From NCBI GenBank assembly GCA_003553905.1, contig PWEA01000004.1, forward strand, positions 1 through 54,503: 54,503 nucleotides of DNA, written 5' to 3'. Positions 20,113 through 29,112 of the stretch are shown piece after piece. Positions within the stretch are counted from its first letter, which is position 1. Every line of letters begins with the position of its first letter. A program made the translations under genes and the position numbers. The DNA is from Candidatus Aenigmatarchaeota archaeon (GTDB lineage Archaea > Aenigmatarchaeota > Aenigmatarchaeia > PWEA01). Under the pieces are notes generated by a model. It was not told the DNA's origin and made no database searches. It saw only the letters and a program-made list of their open reading frames with translations.

Positions 20113-21480
20113 TCACGTCTCCTTTTCTAGTATACTGTTCAACATCTCTAGAAACTCCTCTTTTTCATCGACTAGAACATAGGCGCCGCCAGCTTTCTCG
20201 TGTCCTCCTCCCTCTATATCCATATCATCACCTATACTTTCCACGATTTCACCTACATTCGCATCTAGATCATCGGGAACCCTCATAGAAACCTTTAGCC
20301 TATTTTTTTCGGACTCTGCAACACCCACAAGTACCTTTTCCTTAGAAATATCTGACTGTAGTATAGAACATATTGTACCTATGAAATTTTCAGGTATTCT
20401 ACCAACTCCGTTGAGAAGATTAAAATTTTCTCTCTTCTCGAGTAGACCATCATTGTTTCTAACTATACGTATGAGTTTACCGAGGGTCCTCTTGTATCCT
20501 TTAACCACACTTTCCATGTTCTCCAATGCTTTCTGATCTCCAAGGCATGAAAGTATACCGACGCTGGCCTGTGACATTCTACCACATGCATTGAGTGACG
20601 TAGAAAGCTCTCTGGCGTCTTCAAGTCTGCCATCAAAACATGACAATGTGTATGTATTTCCAAATATCTCCTCGGCACCTTCTATGCCGTTTCTTACTCT
20701 CTTCTTTATTATAGCAGAAGCAAGCTCCTTCTTTTCCTCGTCCTCCAGATCGACAAGCTTCTTCCACGATCCATCGCCGTTCTTTAGGTCTATTTCAAGA
20801 TTCGAGAGAAACTGAACGGCACCAGACTCGGTTTCTGAAACCCCGGGTAAATAGGGTCTTGTCGTATACTGAAGAGACTTGTGTATAGGTCTCGAAAGTC
20901 TACCAAAAAGACGAAGGCCTTCTCCCCTCGTGAGTTCTCCTACTCTTTCTGCTTCCTTTACTATCTCTTCATTTATTCCATTCATCCTCCAGTTTTCTTC
21001 CTGTATATCACCTATGGCTCCAACTACGGCCAAGGCAGAAAGGTCTGTGTTTGCCTCGTCGAGCTCCCGGGCAAATAGGTATGTTACACCGGCACCGGAA
21101 ACAGTGTCTTCCCCCAAGCCAGCCAAGTGTGGATTGACATGAACTCCCTTCTCCAGTTCTCCGGATGGGTGATGATGATCAAGAACTACTGTATTCTCAG
21201 CACCTATTTCATTTACCAAAGGAAGATGACCAGATCCCAGATCTGTGAAAACTAAATTCTTGTTATTTTCTCTTTTCAGTTTATCTGCAATCTCTGGTCT
21301 TAACTGTTTAACTATGGAAAGATGTACCTTTTTTCCACATCGTAGGGAAGCAGCAAGAATTATAGCAGCCGAAGATATACCATCAGCATCGTAATGAGAT
21401 ACTATCCTTATTTTGTCCATCTCCTTGAACTTCTCAGTAGCTTCTTTTAGTAAACCATCAAGCTCTTCGGGAATTTCCAT
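20113..21480 (-). CDS. DHH-family RecJ-like exonuclease
   Basis: IVSHYDADGISSAAI, VLDHHHPSG, C-terminal GGGHEKAGGAYV DHHA1 motif. Confidence 0.92.
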   Translation of the reverse strand: MEIPEELDGLLKEATEKFKEMDKIRIVSHYDADGISSAAIILAASLRCGKKVHLSIVKQLRPEIADKLKRENNKNLVFTDLGSGHLPLVNEIGAENTVVLDHHHPSGELEKGVHVNPHLAGLGEDTVSGAGVTYLFARELDEANTDLSALAVVGAIGDIQEENWRMNGINEEIVKEAERVGELTRGEGLRLFGRLSRPIHKSLQYTTRPYLPGVSETESGAVQFLSNLEIDLKNGDGSWKKLVDLEDEEKKELASAIIKKRVRNGIEGAEEIFGNTYTLSCFDGRLEDARELSTSLNACGRMSQASVGILSCLGDQKALENMESVVKGYKRTLGKLIRIVRNNDGLLEKRENFNLLNGVGRIPENFIGTICSILQSDISKEKVLVGVAESEKNRLKVSMRVPDDLDANVGEIVESIGDDMDIEGGGHEKAGGAYVLVDEKEEFLEMLNSILEKET

Positions 21481-21539
21481 TTTAACACTTTAAAATTTAG
21501 GTTTAATCTATATACAGACACTGAACAAAGAAAAAACCA

Positions 21540-21992
21540 TTACTTCCTTTTATGGAACTCTTTTTCGGGTTTGTATTTCCAGTCCTTTGGGATCCTACCC
21601 TTTCTCTTATAATATTTACTTAGTCTCCTTATCTTAGAATCCGTCTGCTCCAGGCCGTGGATTGCTGAAGAATCGCCAGAATTTTCCTCCAGATGATTTC
21701 TTATTTTACGGGACTTTTCTATAAGCTTTCTGAGATCCTCTGGCAGTTCGTTGTTTAGGTCGTTCTCCTCTAAGATTCTTGTTATCTTCATATCAAAATA
21801 TTTGACAGAAGGAACTCCGTGTTGGTCTCGTAGAACCTCTCCAATCTCGGAGGGATTCAAGCCTTTCTTTCCAAGCTCAACAACCTTGTTCTTCATTTCT
21901 TCGGGACTCATATCAACCCATTCAGGAGGCTCCTCCCTATAGGGTTTAGTTGAACCCGACTTACCGTGTTTTCTTGAATACATCCGTGCCAT
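21540..21992 (-). CDS. rps15: Ribosomal protein uS15
   Basis: MARMYSRKHGKSGSTKP, GLNPSEIGEVLRDQHGVPSVK, YYKRKGRIPKDWKY. Confidence 0.95.
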   Translation of the reverse strand: MARMYSRKHGKSGSTKPYREEPPEWVDMSPEEMKNKVVELGKKGLNPSEIGEVLRDQHGVPSVKYFDMKITRILEENDLNNELPEDLRKLIEKSRKIRNHLEENSGDSSAIHGLEQTDSKIRRLSKYYKRKGRIPKDWKYKPEKEFHKRK

Positions 21993-22004
21993 TGATTTTC
22001 ACCA

Positions 22005-22232
22005 TCACAGGAATCTTATTAATTCGGACAAGATATATAAAACTATTCCCACCAGAGCAAGAAACGAACCTATTATCGCTACAAGCACCGGCAGGCCCGG
22101 ATAAACTGTGCCTACTCCGAGACCAACGACAGTCATAATAGCCGCTATGATTATAAGACAGTATGAAAGGTTTTCCACTAGTTCTCTCTTACTATCGCCC
22201 TTAAACCAGTCCATAAACTCTTTGAAATCCAT
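22005..22232 (-). CDS. Small membrane protein
   Basis: Two to three hydrophobic helices. Confidence 0.55.
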   Translation of the reverse strand: MDFKEFMDWFKGDSKRELVENLSYCLIIIAAIMTVVGLGVGTVYPGLPVLVAIIGSFLALVGIVLYILSELIRFL

Positions 22233-22293
22233 AAGGTTACCTGTTCACCCGAGTTTTATAAAGTTAAACAGAAGGAAAATGGTCCCGGAAACA

Positions 22294-22668
22294 CTACTCA
22301 TCGGTGAGGTTGTATACAAATCCAGGGTCTTTGTCAGCAGCTTCGAGCGCTTCCCTTAGATCCTCTTCGTTGTAATTCTTAGCCAGATTTTTAATGGCCC
22401 AGTGCTCAATAGCACGCTCCATAGCTTCATCGTCTTCGTAGATGTCATTATATTTTTCAATGGTCTCTTCAAGATCCATCACAAGGTTGTCTTCAGGAAC
22501 TTCCTCTGCAAGGAAAAATCCTGTTACATCTGTCCTGATCCCTCCCATAAAAGCCAACAAACCAAAGGTCGAGGCAAGAAGCAGAACAATTCCTGCTACC
22601 GCTTTCCTGTTCTGAAAGAACTTTTCAAAATCCTTCATCTGTTTCTCATCGGGATCTTTGTCTTCCAT
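22294..22668 (-). CDS. Single-TM acidic membrane protein
   Basis: One hydrophobic helix, charged C-terminal domain. Confidence 0.5.
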   Translation of the reverse strand: MEDKDPDEKQMKDFEKFFQNRKAVAGIVLLLASTFGLLAFMGGIRTDVTGFFLAEEVPEDNLVMDLEETIEKYNDIYEDDEAMERAIEHWAIKNLAKNYNEEDLREALEAADKDPGFVYNLTDE

Positions 22669-22714
22669 AATCCATGGTTGTTTTTCCTATATTATAAATC
22701 TAAGCCCGAAAAAA

Positions 22715-22897
22715 TCAAGGACCTGAAAGGTATTCGTTTTTAATGTATGATAAATACCTGTCCAGCTCATAGAAAAACTTCTCTTCTTCTATACTTCCTG
22801 TTTTCCTGAACACCAGGCAGATCTCTGCAAGTTCTTTTGCATGATCATGAGCCCTTTCGGTTATCTCTTCAAAGTCTTGTGTAAAAAGATAAACGAT
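22715..22897 (-). CDS. Candidate 60-aa protein with predicted AUC start (IVYLFTQDFEEITERAHDHAKELAEICLVFRKTGSIEEEKFFYELDRYLSYIKNEYLSGP)
   Basis: Manual translation; protein-like acidic helical composition; no ATG/GTG/TTG near the 5' end; ATC lies about 24 nt downstream of a CTATTTAAAG TATA-like element. Confidence 0.4.
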   Translation of the reverse strand: MVYLFTQDFEEITERAHDHAKELAEICLVFRKTGSIEEEKFFYELDRYLSYIKNEYLSGP

Positions 22898-22916
22898 ACC
22901 TTGTGTCGGGGTAAGC

Positions 22917-22949
22917 TTTAAATAGTATAAGTTGTAACTATTAAGTGGT
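22917..22949 (+). promoter_or_regulatory. TATA element plus 18-bp element TTGTAACTATTAAGTGGT
   Basis: 18-bp element at 22932-22949 is identical to the one at 10750-10767 (minus), at the same spacing from TTTAAATAGTA. Confidence 0.65.
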
Positions 22950-22970
22950 TACAATACTATAGGTGATATT

Positions 22971-24536
22971 ATGAAAGATGAATACAGTGTACAAATGCTA
23001 GCAGAAGATGTGAGGGAAAATTCTATATCTTATATTTATGCACAGGCCTGTGGGACCCCAGAACTATATGATCTCGAATCTGACTCGGATGATCCCTACA
23101 GAGAATTCGACTACATTAGAACAGGGAACAACATACAAGAAAGGGATAGAAAAACTATTAGCATGGCTAGGAAGGAAATTGTCGATAGGAGGAACTCCGA
23201 TAGGAGAGAAATAAACATAGGAAGACGTAACAAAAACCTGACAGGAAACTACGAGGTACTTTCCGTGGGGAGCGTTACGGAGAAACAGTATGAAGAAGTG
23301 GAAGTAAAAAAGGAGCCGAAGACTATAGCTGAAAAACTGTTCAGGGACCCAGGTACAAAAACAGAAAGAAGGGAAGCAGGTGAAAGACATAAAAAACTTT
23401 CAGAGTTTGACGAAGACCTCGGATACGATGATGCCTATTTCATTCGCATGACAATGAACGGTGAATATATTGAACAAATTTATGACGAAGTACGCCGACC
23501 GGCTCATAATCCCGATATAGGGATACTCACAGACAAAAAAACAGCTAAGAAAACAGCATCATATATAAAGCAGAATAGTAATGAATACCATAACTTCATA
23601 GAGAACCTTTTTCCCGAGGAGGAAAACCCAAGGGCACACGAGAACTTCATTCAAAATACAAAAAGACTTGGCGCCATCTGTTTCCATAATTCTGATTCCG
23701 GAAAGTATGAACTTGAAAACGCTCTTGAGGACAATTACCTGACAGAAGAAATGAAGGAAGAGAAAGAAAGACTAAAGGAAAATTCTGTGTTTAAGGAATA
23801 TCTCGATAATCTTGCCTTCTCCTGTAGAGGAGGTCGCACAAGGGGCATAAAGATCAAAGATCTAGTCGATAAGCTCGGTGAGGAAAGAGTTATCAAAGAG
23901 TTTCCCAAGGCTCTTGAGCTAAGAAAAACTGGTAAAGGAATCAAAGCACAGGTAGATCCCTCTTATTTTGAAAGCCACCTTTACAGAGGTGTTTGTGGAC
24001 CTGAAGATGGAAGAGGTAAATTATATTCAGAAAAGTCTACCAGTGATGAAATAATAGAAGGATACGTTGAAAGTGGTGAAGTAACGACAAACGGCAGAGG
24101 TAATGATTACGGAAGAAGTCTGGCTACCACTGATAATCCCGCCGTAGCCTTCGGTGGAGACAGAAAGGGAGCCTACAGTTCACCGAAGGGACATGTACTT
24201 GTTTTAAGTAAGGACGAAGAAGCAGATAAATACGTTGAAGAGGTGGTGGAACAGCTCGACGAAGTTATAATAGAATCTGAGGTTCCGTTTTCAAGAGTAG
24301 AAAAGATATACCTCAACAAGGAACATGCCGACAATCTTAAGGATATTGAAGAACTGGACGGTAAGTTAGTACCACATCCCTGGAACACAAGGACAGAGTT
24401 CAGGAAGAACGGTATACCTGAGATAATGGTAATGACGAAGGATACCGATGAGAGACTGTACGAGCCAAGGTACAATGATGAAGAAGAGTGGGAAGAAGCA
24501 GTAGAAAATGCAAAAGACTTGGTTGTATACGGCTGA
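22971..24536 (+). CDS. 521-aa protein with ADP-ribosyltransferase-like C-terminal domain
   Basis: HLYRGVCG (candidate R), SLATTDNPAVAFGG (STS-like), EVIIESEVPFSRVEKIYL (candidate E) in R-S-E order. Confidence 0.45.
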   Translation: MKDEYSVQMLAEDVRENSISYIYAQACGTPELYDLESDSDDPYREFDYIRTGNNIQERDRKTISMARKEIVDRRNSDRREINIGRRNKNLTGNYEVLSVGSVTEKQYEEVEVKKEPKTIAEKLFRDPGTKTERREAGERHKKLSEFDEDLGYDDAYFIRMTMNGEYIEQIYDEVRRPAHNPDIGILTDKKTAKKTASYIKQNSNEYHNFIENLFPEEENPRAHENFIQNTKRLGAICFHNSDSGKYELENALEDNYLTEEMKEEKERLKENSVFKEYLDNLAFSCRGGRTRGIKIKDLVDKLGEERVIKEFPKALELRKTGKGIKAQVDPSYFESHLYRGVCGPEDGRGKLYSEKSTSDEIIEGYVESGEVTTNGRGNDYGRSLATTDNPAVAFGGDRKGAYSSPKGHVLVLSKDEEADKYVEEVVEQLDEVIIESEVPFSRVEKIYLNKEHADNLKDIEELDGKLVPHPWNTRTEFRKNGIPEIMVMTKDTDERLYEPRYNDEEEWEEAVENAKDLVVYG

Positions 24537-24629
24537 TAGTGAAAATAAAAATACAGAACAAAAAGAATATAACCATCATTTAGAACTGTTTATAAAACAT
24601 TATTTAATCCTGAGAATAATTCAATCAAC

Positions 24630-24872
24630 ATGTGGAAGCTATATGTTTTGCGGATGGACGATGGTTCTCTTTACACGGGAATCACCAAGGATCTGGAGCG
24701 CCGTCTGGAGGAACACCGAAACGGCGACGGTAGTAAGTACGTAAGGAGCAGGCTTCCATGTAAAATGGTATATACAGAGGAGCATGAAGATATGAGTTCG
24801 GCACTGAAAAGGGAAGCAGAGGTCAAAAGGTGGAAGAAGGCCAAGAAAGAGAGGTTGGTGAAAAATGGATAA
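24630..24872 (+). CDS. GIY-YIG nuclease superfamily protein (UPF0213/YhbQ-like)
   Basis: WKLYVLRMDDGSLYTGITKDLERRLEEHRNGDGSKYVRSRLP. Confidence 0.92.
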   Translation: MWKLYVLRMDDGSLYTGITKDLERRLEEHRNGDGSKYVRSRLPCKMVYTEEHEDMSSALKREAEVKRWKKAKKERLVKNG

Positions 24873-25061
24873 GATTCTTGAGGTAAGGGTGGATACCGAA
24901 GGTAAATTTGTAGGAAGGACCGCTTTCTTGGAACTGTTAAGATAGATAGAAGGTCTAGAGGTATATCCAATAAAGTTTGAATTCTAAAAAACGCAGCCCG
25001 CTTTGTTTCAACAATACCTGTCTGTGGCTCTCCTTATCCAGAAAAATCGAATAAATAATGG

Positions 25062-25283
25062 TAGCCCGGCCAGGACTTTCTGAACCTCCTTCTTTTTGAT
25101 GAACCTTTTTTCGAAAAAGGTTCTTTCGAACCTGGGTCGCCGGGTGTCTTTCATCGCCATAAGCTCAATGCTTTGAACAGATGTCCAAAGCCCGACATCC
25201 TTGACCATTGTCCCACCTGTGCTTTTTCGCCCACGTTTTTCGTGAGCAACAGCGAACAAAAAGGTGGCTAGACTACCGGGCTA
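25062..25283 (-). ncRNA. Candidate structured non-coding RNA of unknown class
   Basis: Perfect 8-bp closing helix TAGCCCGG/CCGGGCTA, long internal hairpins, H-type pseudoknot at 25170-25199, minus-strand TATA-like AAATATTTTTAAG upstream. Confidence 0.55.
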
Positions 25284-25344
25284 TCCATAACAAACTGGGC
25301 AGGAAGGCTTAAAAATATTTATTTGGGTCTACGTAGTTTAACCT

Positions 25345-25794
25345 ATGGAACTAAGACCAAGGGTAGCGGCCATAGTACCGAAGCTCAATTCAATTCTACT
25401 TGTAAAGCACAAACAAGGCAACATGTCCTATTGGATCCCACCCGGCGGTGCAATAGAAGCAGGCGAACGGATTCATAATGCTGTAAAGAGGGAAGTCAAA
25501 GAAGAGACAAATGTAGACGTAAAGGTAATAAGACCTGTCTACTACAATGACTTCTTCGCAGGAACGAAACATCATTTGGAATTCTTCTTTCTCTGTGAAT
25601 ATAACAAAGGAGAAGTCCAGCTCGGCGAAGATCCTGAAAAGAAAAATGGAAACGATATACTAAAAGACGCAAGGTTTGTCCCGGTTGACAAACTACAAGA
25701 CTATACCATACTTCCACATGAACTGAAAATAAGGCTAATCAGGGATGGACCGAAAAGTTTCAAAAAAGAAGCAACATATCTCGGAGATCAGTAG
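25345..25794 (+). CDS. Nudix hydrolase
   Basis: GGAIEAGERIHNAVKREVKEETNVDV Nudix box. Confidence 0.92.
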   Translation: MELRPRVAAIVPKLNSILLVKHKQGNMSYWIPPGGAIEAGERIHNAVKREVKEETNVDVKVIRPVYYNDFFAGTKHHLEFFFLCEYNKGEVQLGEDPEKKNGNDILKDARFVPVDKLQDYTILPHELKIRLIRDGPKSFKKEATYLGDQ

Positions 25795-25847
25795 TAAACA
25801 AGATGATATTAGAAGCTTAAAAACAACAAACACCTAAGTTAAACTAT

Positions 25848-26333
25848 ATGCCAAAGGATCAGTATAAATTCATCTCAGTGATAGTTCTAGCAGCTATTCA
25901 AATCGTTGTAATATTACCTACAATGCTCTTTGGATATACACTACTTGCCTCTTTGATACAGATCGAAAGTCTTGTATACCACTACCTTGTTTCTGGTGTT
26001 CTAGGGGTTTTGCTGGGAACTCTATCCACAGCTATAATCAACAAAAAATACGACATCAGTAAAAAGGCAATAAACTACTATGGAGCATCCGCCGGTATTT
26101 TCGGGATGATGTCCATCATGTATATGTCCTGGTTAATTTCTCCGGCAGCTTCCTGGATAGAAAATACAGTACTCTCAGGAGGACTGGACCCCGGAAACCC
26201 TATGAACATATGGATTTCAGCCTTCGTGTACTATATGTTATTCAACACACCGTTTGTGTACCTTTACTTCCATGAAAACGGTAAAGGGAGTTCTGAAAAA
26301 GTATTTAAGTCTAAAGAAGGGAATAGTTTTTGA
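25848..26333 (+). CDS. Polytopic membrane protein, unknown
   Basis: About four hydrophobic helices. Confidence 0.6.
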   Translation: MPKDQYKFISVIVLAAIQIVVILPTMLFGYTLLASLIQIESLVYHYLVSGVLGVLLGTLSTAIINKKYDISKKAINYYGASAGIFGMMSIMYMSWLISPAASWIENTVLSGGLDPGNPMNIWISAFVYYMLFNTPFVYLYFHENGKGSSEKVFKSKEGNSF

Positions 26334-26454
26334 AGTGTTTGAAATGAGGTACAAGTCCGGTGGACGTTTTACAGTCTGAGAAAACTTCTAGTCCAATAAA
26401 TACCCTCCAAACAATTATAAATCTAAACAGACCTGAATATAAGGTGTTGTTTAA

Positions 26455-28194
26455 ATGAAGCTGCTACTATTACACTCGAGTTATCTTGAATTCAAAACAC
26501 ATAAGAAAGCTGTGGACAGCGCTGAAGAGTGCGATGAAGAAAAAAAGCATATAGATGACTGCCTAGTGGTGTTCAATGCACTGGAAAAAGGCGATGAAAA
26601 GGATCTGGAATATGTTGTAAAACGTGCAGATGAAGAAATAAGAGATGTAGTTAAGCAGGTCGACACGGAGAGAATTGTAATATATCCATGGGTACATTTG
26701 ACCTCTATCCCGGGAGATCTAAATGCTGCAATGGAATCACAGAAGATGCTGGAAGAAAGACTGAAAAAAGATTTCAAGGTCACGAGATCGCCCTTTGGAT
26801 GGTATAAAGAGTTTGAAATACATGTCAAAGGACATCCTCTCTCGGAGCTTAGCAGGGAGATAAGGCCTGAAGAAGGACAAGAAGAAGGTGTGAAGGAGTT
26901 AGGTGAAGAGGAACACAAAAGGCTCGTAAAAAAGTTATCCAAGACAACAATGTCGGCGAAGGAACCACCAGGAGGGAAAAAAAGTCAAGTTGAAATAGGT
27001 AGAGATCTTGATCTGTATATAAACAATGAAATTGTTGGTCGTGGTCTTCCTCTGTTGACACCAAAGGGCACAACTATATACAGAGAAATAAGGGAGTTCA
27101 TAGAAGAAGAAGAAGACAAAAGAGGTTATCAAAGAACAAAGACCCCGGAAATGGCTAAGTCCGACCTCTACAAGCTCTCAGGTCACTGGCAACACTACAA
27201 AGACGATATGTTCACCCTCGAAGTAAACGAAGATAATTATGCACTTAGACCAATGACCTGCCCGTTTCATTTCGCCCTCTATAAAAGAAAACCAAGGAGT
27301 TACAAAGACCTACCTAAAAAATATGCAGAGGTAGCAACACTCTTTAGAAAGGAAAAGTCCGGTGAGTTGAGGGGACTAACAAGGGTAAGCCAGTTCGATT
27401 TAGCTGATGCCCATATAATTTGCAAGACCGATCAGCTAGAGGATGAGTTCAAGGAGGTCCTTGATCTCATAGAGTATGTAATGGAACAGTTGGGAATAGA
27501 AAACATATGGTACAGATTTTCCAAATGGGATCCGAAAAAGAAAGGTGAAAAATACATAGACGATCCAGAAGCATGGGAAGAATCACAGAGCGTTATGAGA
27601 AAAATATTAGAGAAGTCCGACCTGGATTACGTTGAAAAGAACGATGAAGCAGCGTTCTATGGACCCAAACTCGACCTCCAGTACGAAGACGTATACGGCA
27701 AGGAGGACACATTAATCACGGTCCAGATAGATTTTTCCTCGTCTGAAAGGTTCAATCTAACATACAAAGATGAAAACGATAACGAAAAGGAACCGATTGT
27801 AATACACAGGTCTTCTGTCGGTTGTTTGGAAAGAACAATTGCTCATCTACTGGAAAAAACACAAGGAAATTTGCCGACATGGCTCGCACCAAAACAGGTA
27901 AGAATAATAAGCCACACAGATAGAAATATAGACCACTGCAAGAAGTTTATACAAAAATTGAAGAAAGAGATCCCAAAAATAAGAGTAGACTCGGATCTCG
28001 AAAGTTCTACGCTCAGCAATAAGATAAAAAAAGTGGAAAAGAAGAGGATTCCATATGCCGTTGTAATAGGCGATAAAGAAGAGGAAAAAGGAACTTTGGC
28101 TGTGAGAAGAAGGTGGGAAGAAAACGTAGAATATGGTGTTGATCCCGAAGATTTTATCAGTGAATTAAAACAAAGGATCAGTAAAAGAAAGTGA
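26455..28194 (+). CDS. thrS: Threonyl-tRNA synthetase, archaeal type
   Basis: MKLLLLHSSYLEF archaeal N-terminal editing domain; class II core YKLSGHWQHYKDDMF, RPMTCPFHFALYK; C-terminal anticodon domain. Confidence 0.95.
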   Translation: MKLLLLHSSYLEFKTHKKAVDSAEECDEEKKHIDDCLVVFNALEKGDEKDLEYVVKRADEEIRDVVKQVDTERIVIYPWVHLTSIPGDLNAAMESQKMLEERLKKDFKVTRSPFGWYKEFEIHVKGHPLSELSREIRPEEGQEEGVKELGEEEHKRLVKKLSKTTMSAKEPPGGKKSQVEIGRDLDLYINNEIVGRGLPLLTPKGTTIYREIREFIEEEEDKRGYQRTKTPEMAKSDLYKLSGHWQHYKDDMFTLEVNEDNYALRPMTCPFHFALYKRKPRSYKDLPKKYAEVATLFRKEKSGELRGLTRVSQFDLADAHIICKTDQLEDEFKEVLDLIEYVMEQLGIENIWYRFSKWDPKKKGEKYIDDPEAWEESQSVMRKILEKSDLDYVEKNDEAAFYGPKLDLQYEDVYGKEDTLITVQIDFSSSERFNLTYKDENDNEKEPIVIHRSSVGCLERTIAHLLEKTQGNLPTWLAPKQVRIISHTDRNIDHCKKFIQKLKKEIPKIRVDSDLESSTLSNKIKKVEKKRIPYAVVIGDKEEEKGTLAVRRRWEENVEYGVDPEDFISELKQRISKRK

Positions 28195-28239
28195 ATCATC
28201 GGACAAGTCTTTTAATAGACGAAAAACAATTGTTTTCCA

Positions 28240-29106
28240 ATGAAAAAAAGAAAGATGATTTTATTGGCACTAGCAGGCCTCGGAATAGTTTTCCTGGGGT
28301 CCATGTTTGTAGGATTTGATTCTCCTCTTGAAACAGAGATTGCAGTAATACCTATAAGAGGTGGTATCTCTCCTGTATCGGTAGAAGCTTCACCTAGAAA
28401 TGTAAGGGAGCAGATAAAAAATGCAAGATCTGAAGGTGCAGAGGCATTTTTATTCGAGATAAACTCACCTGGAGGTACAGTTGTGGCATCGAGTCAACTC
28501 GAAGAAACAATATCCGACATCCAGGAACTCACAGTATGCCAGTTCAACGATTACGCAACGTCAGGAGCTTACTGGGCTGCTTCTGCATGTGATAAGATAG
28601 TTGCAGATCCTCTAACCATAACAGGAGCTCTGGGTGTAACAGCTTCCTACCTGGAATACACCGAATTTATGGACGAATATGGAATAAAATACATACGACT
28701 CGAAGAAGGGGATATGAAAGGTATGGGAAGTCCTTACAAAAATCTTACAGAAGAAGAAAGGATTGTATTCAAAAATATACTGAACCAGACTCATACCAAG
28801 TTTATACAAACTGTGTCGACCAATAGAAAAATATCAGACGAGGACCTTGACGAAGCAGCACGCGGGAAGATATTTACAGGTAAGGAAGGTCTTGAAATAG
28901 GTCTAGTTGATTATTTGGGCGGTAGAAGAGAAGCAGAAGTCCTGTTTGAAAAACATTTCAACGAAACGGTCAGATTCCGTGAATATAGAAGAGAACAAGG
29001 ACTATTAGATCTTTTGTTCGGCAGTGAACTAGTGGATGAACAAAAACATGAAAAGGTTTCGTACGCAACAGAAACTGATCTCCCTAAGCTCTATGCACTT
29101 GGATAA
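28240..29106 (+). CDS. sppA: Signal peptide peptidase SppA-like (S49) membrane protease
   Basis: N-terminal TM; INSPGGTVVASSQL; ATSGAYWAASACDKIVADPLTITGALGV. Confidence 0.92.
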   Translation: MKKRKMILLALAGLGIVFLGSMFVGFDSPLETEIAVIPIRGGISPVSVEASPRNVREQIKNARSEGAEAFLFEINSPGGTVVASSQLEETISDIQELTVCQFNDYATSGAYWAASACDKIVADPLTITGALGVTASYLEYTEFMDEYGIKYIRLEEGDMKGMGSPYKNLTEEERIVFKNILNQTHTKFIQTVSTNRKISDEDLDEAARGKIFTGKEGLEIGLVDYLGGRREAEVLFEKHFNETVRFREYRREQGLLDLLFGSELVDEQKHEKVSYATETDLPKLYALG

Positions 29107-29112
29107 AAAACT

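Noticed and set aside
24865-24945. 26-codon ORF MDKILEVRVDTEGKFVGRTAFLELLR after the GIY-YIG gene
   Set aside because: Too short, no independent support.
25008-25259. 83-aa minus-strand ORF
   Set aside because: Lies almost entirely in the pseudoknotted structured region, shows no recognisable domain and an atypical basic composition; RNA interpretation preferred but not proven.
25062-25283. Assigning the structured RNA to RNase P RNA or an intron-bearing tRNA
   Set aside because: The TAGCCCGG/CCGGGCTA ends look acceptor-like, but no T-loop or anticodon arm and no convincing CR-I/CR-V pair (GAGGAAAGTCC / ACAGAACCCGGCTTA) at the right spacing; left unassigned.
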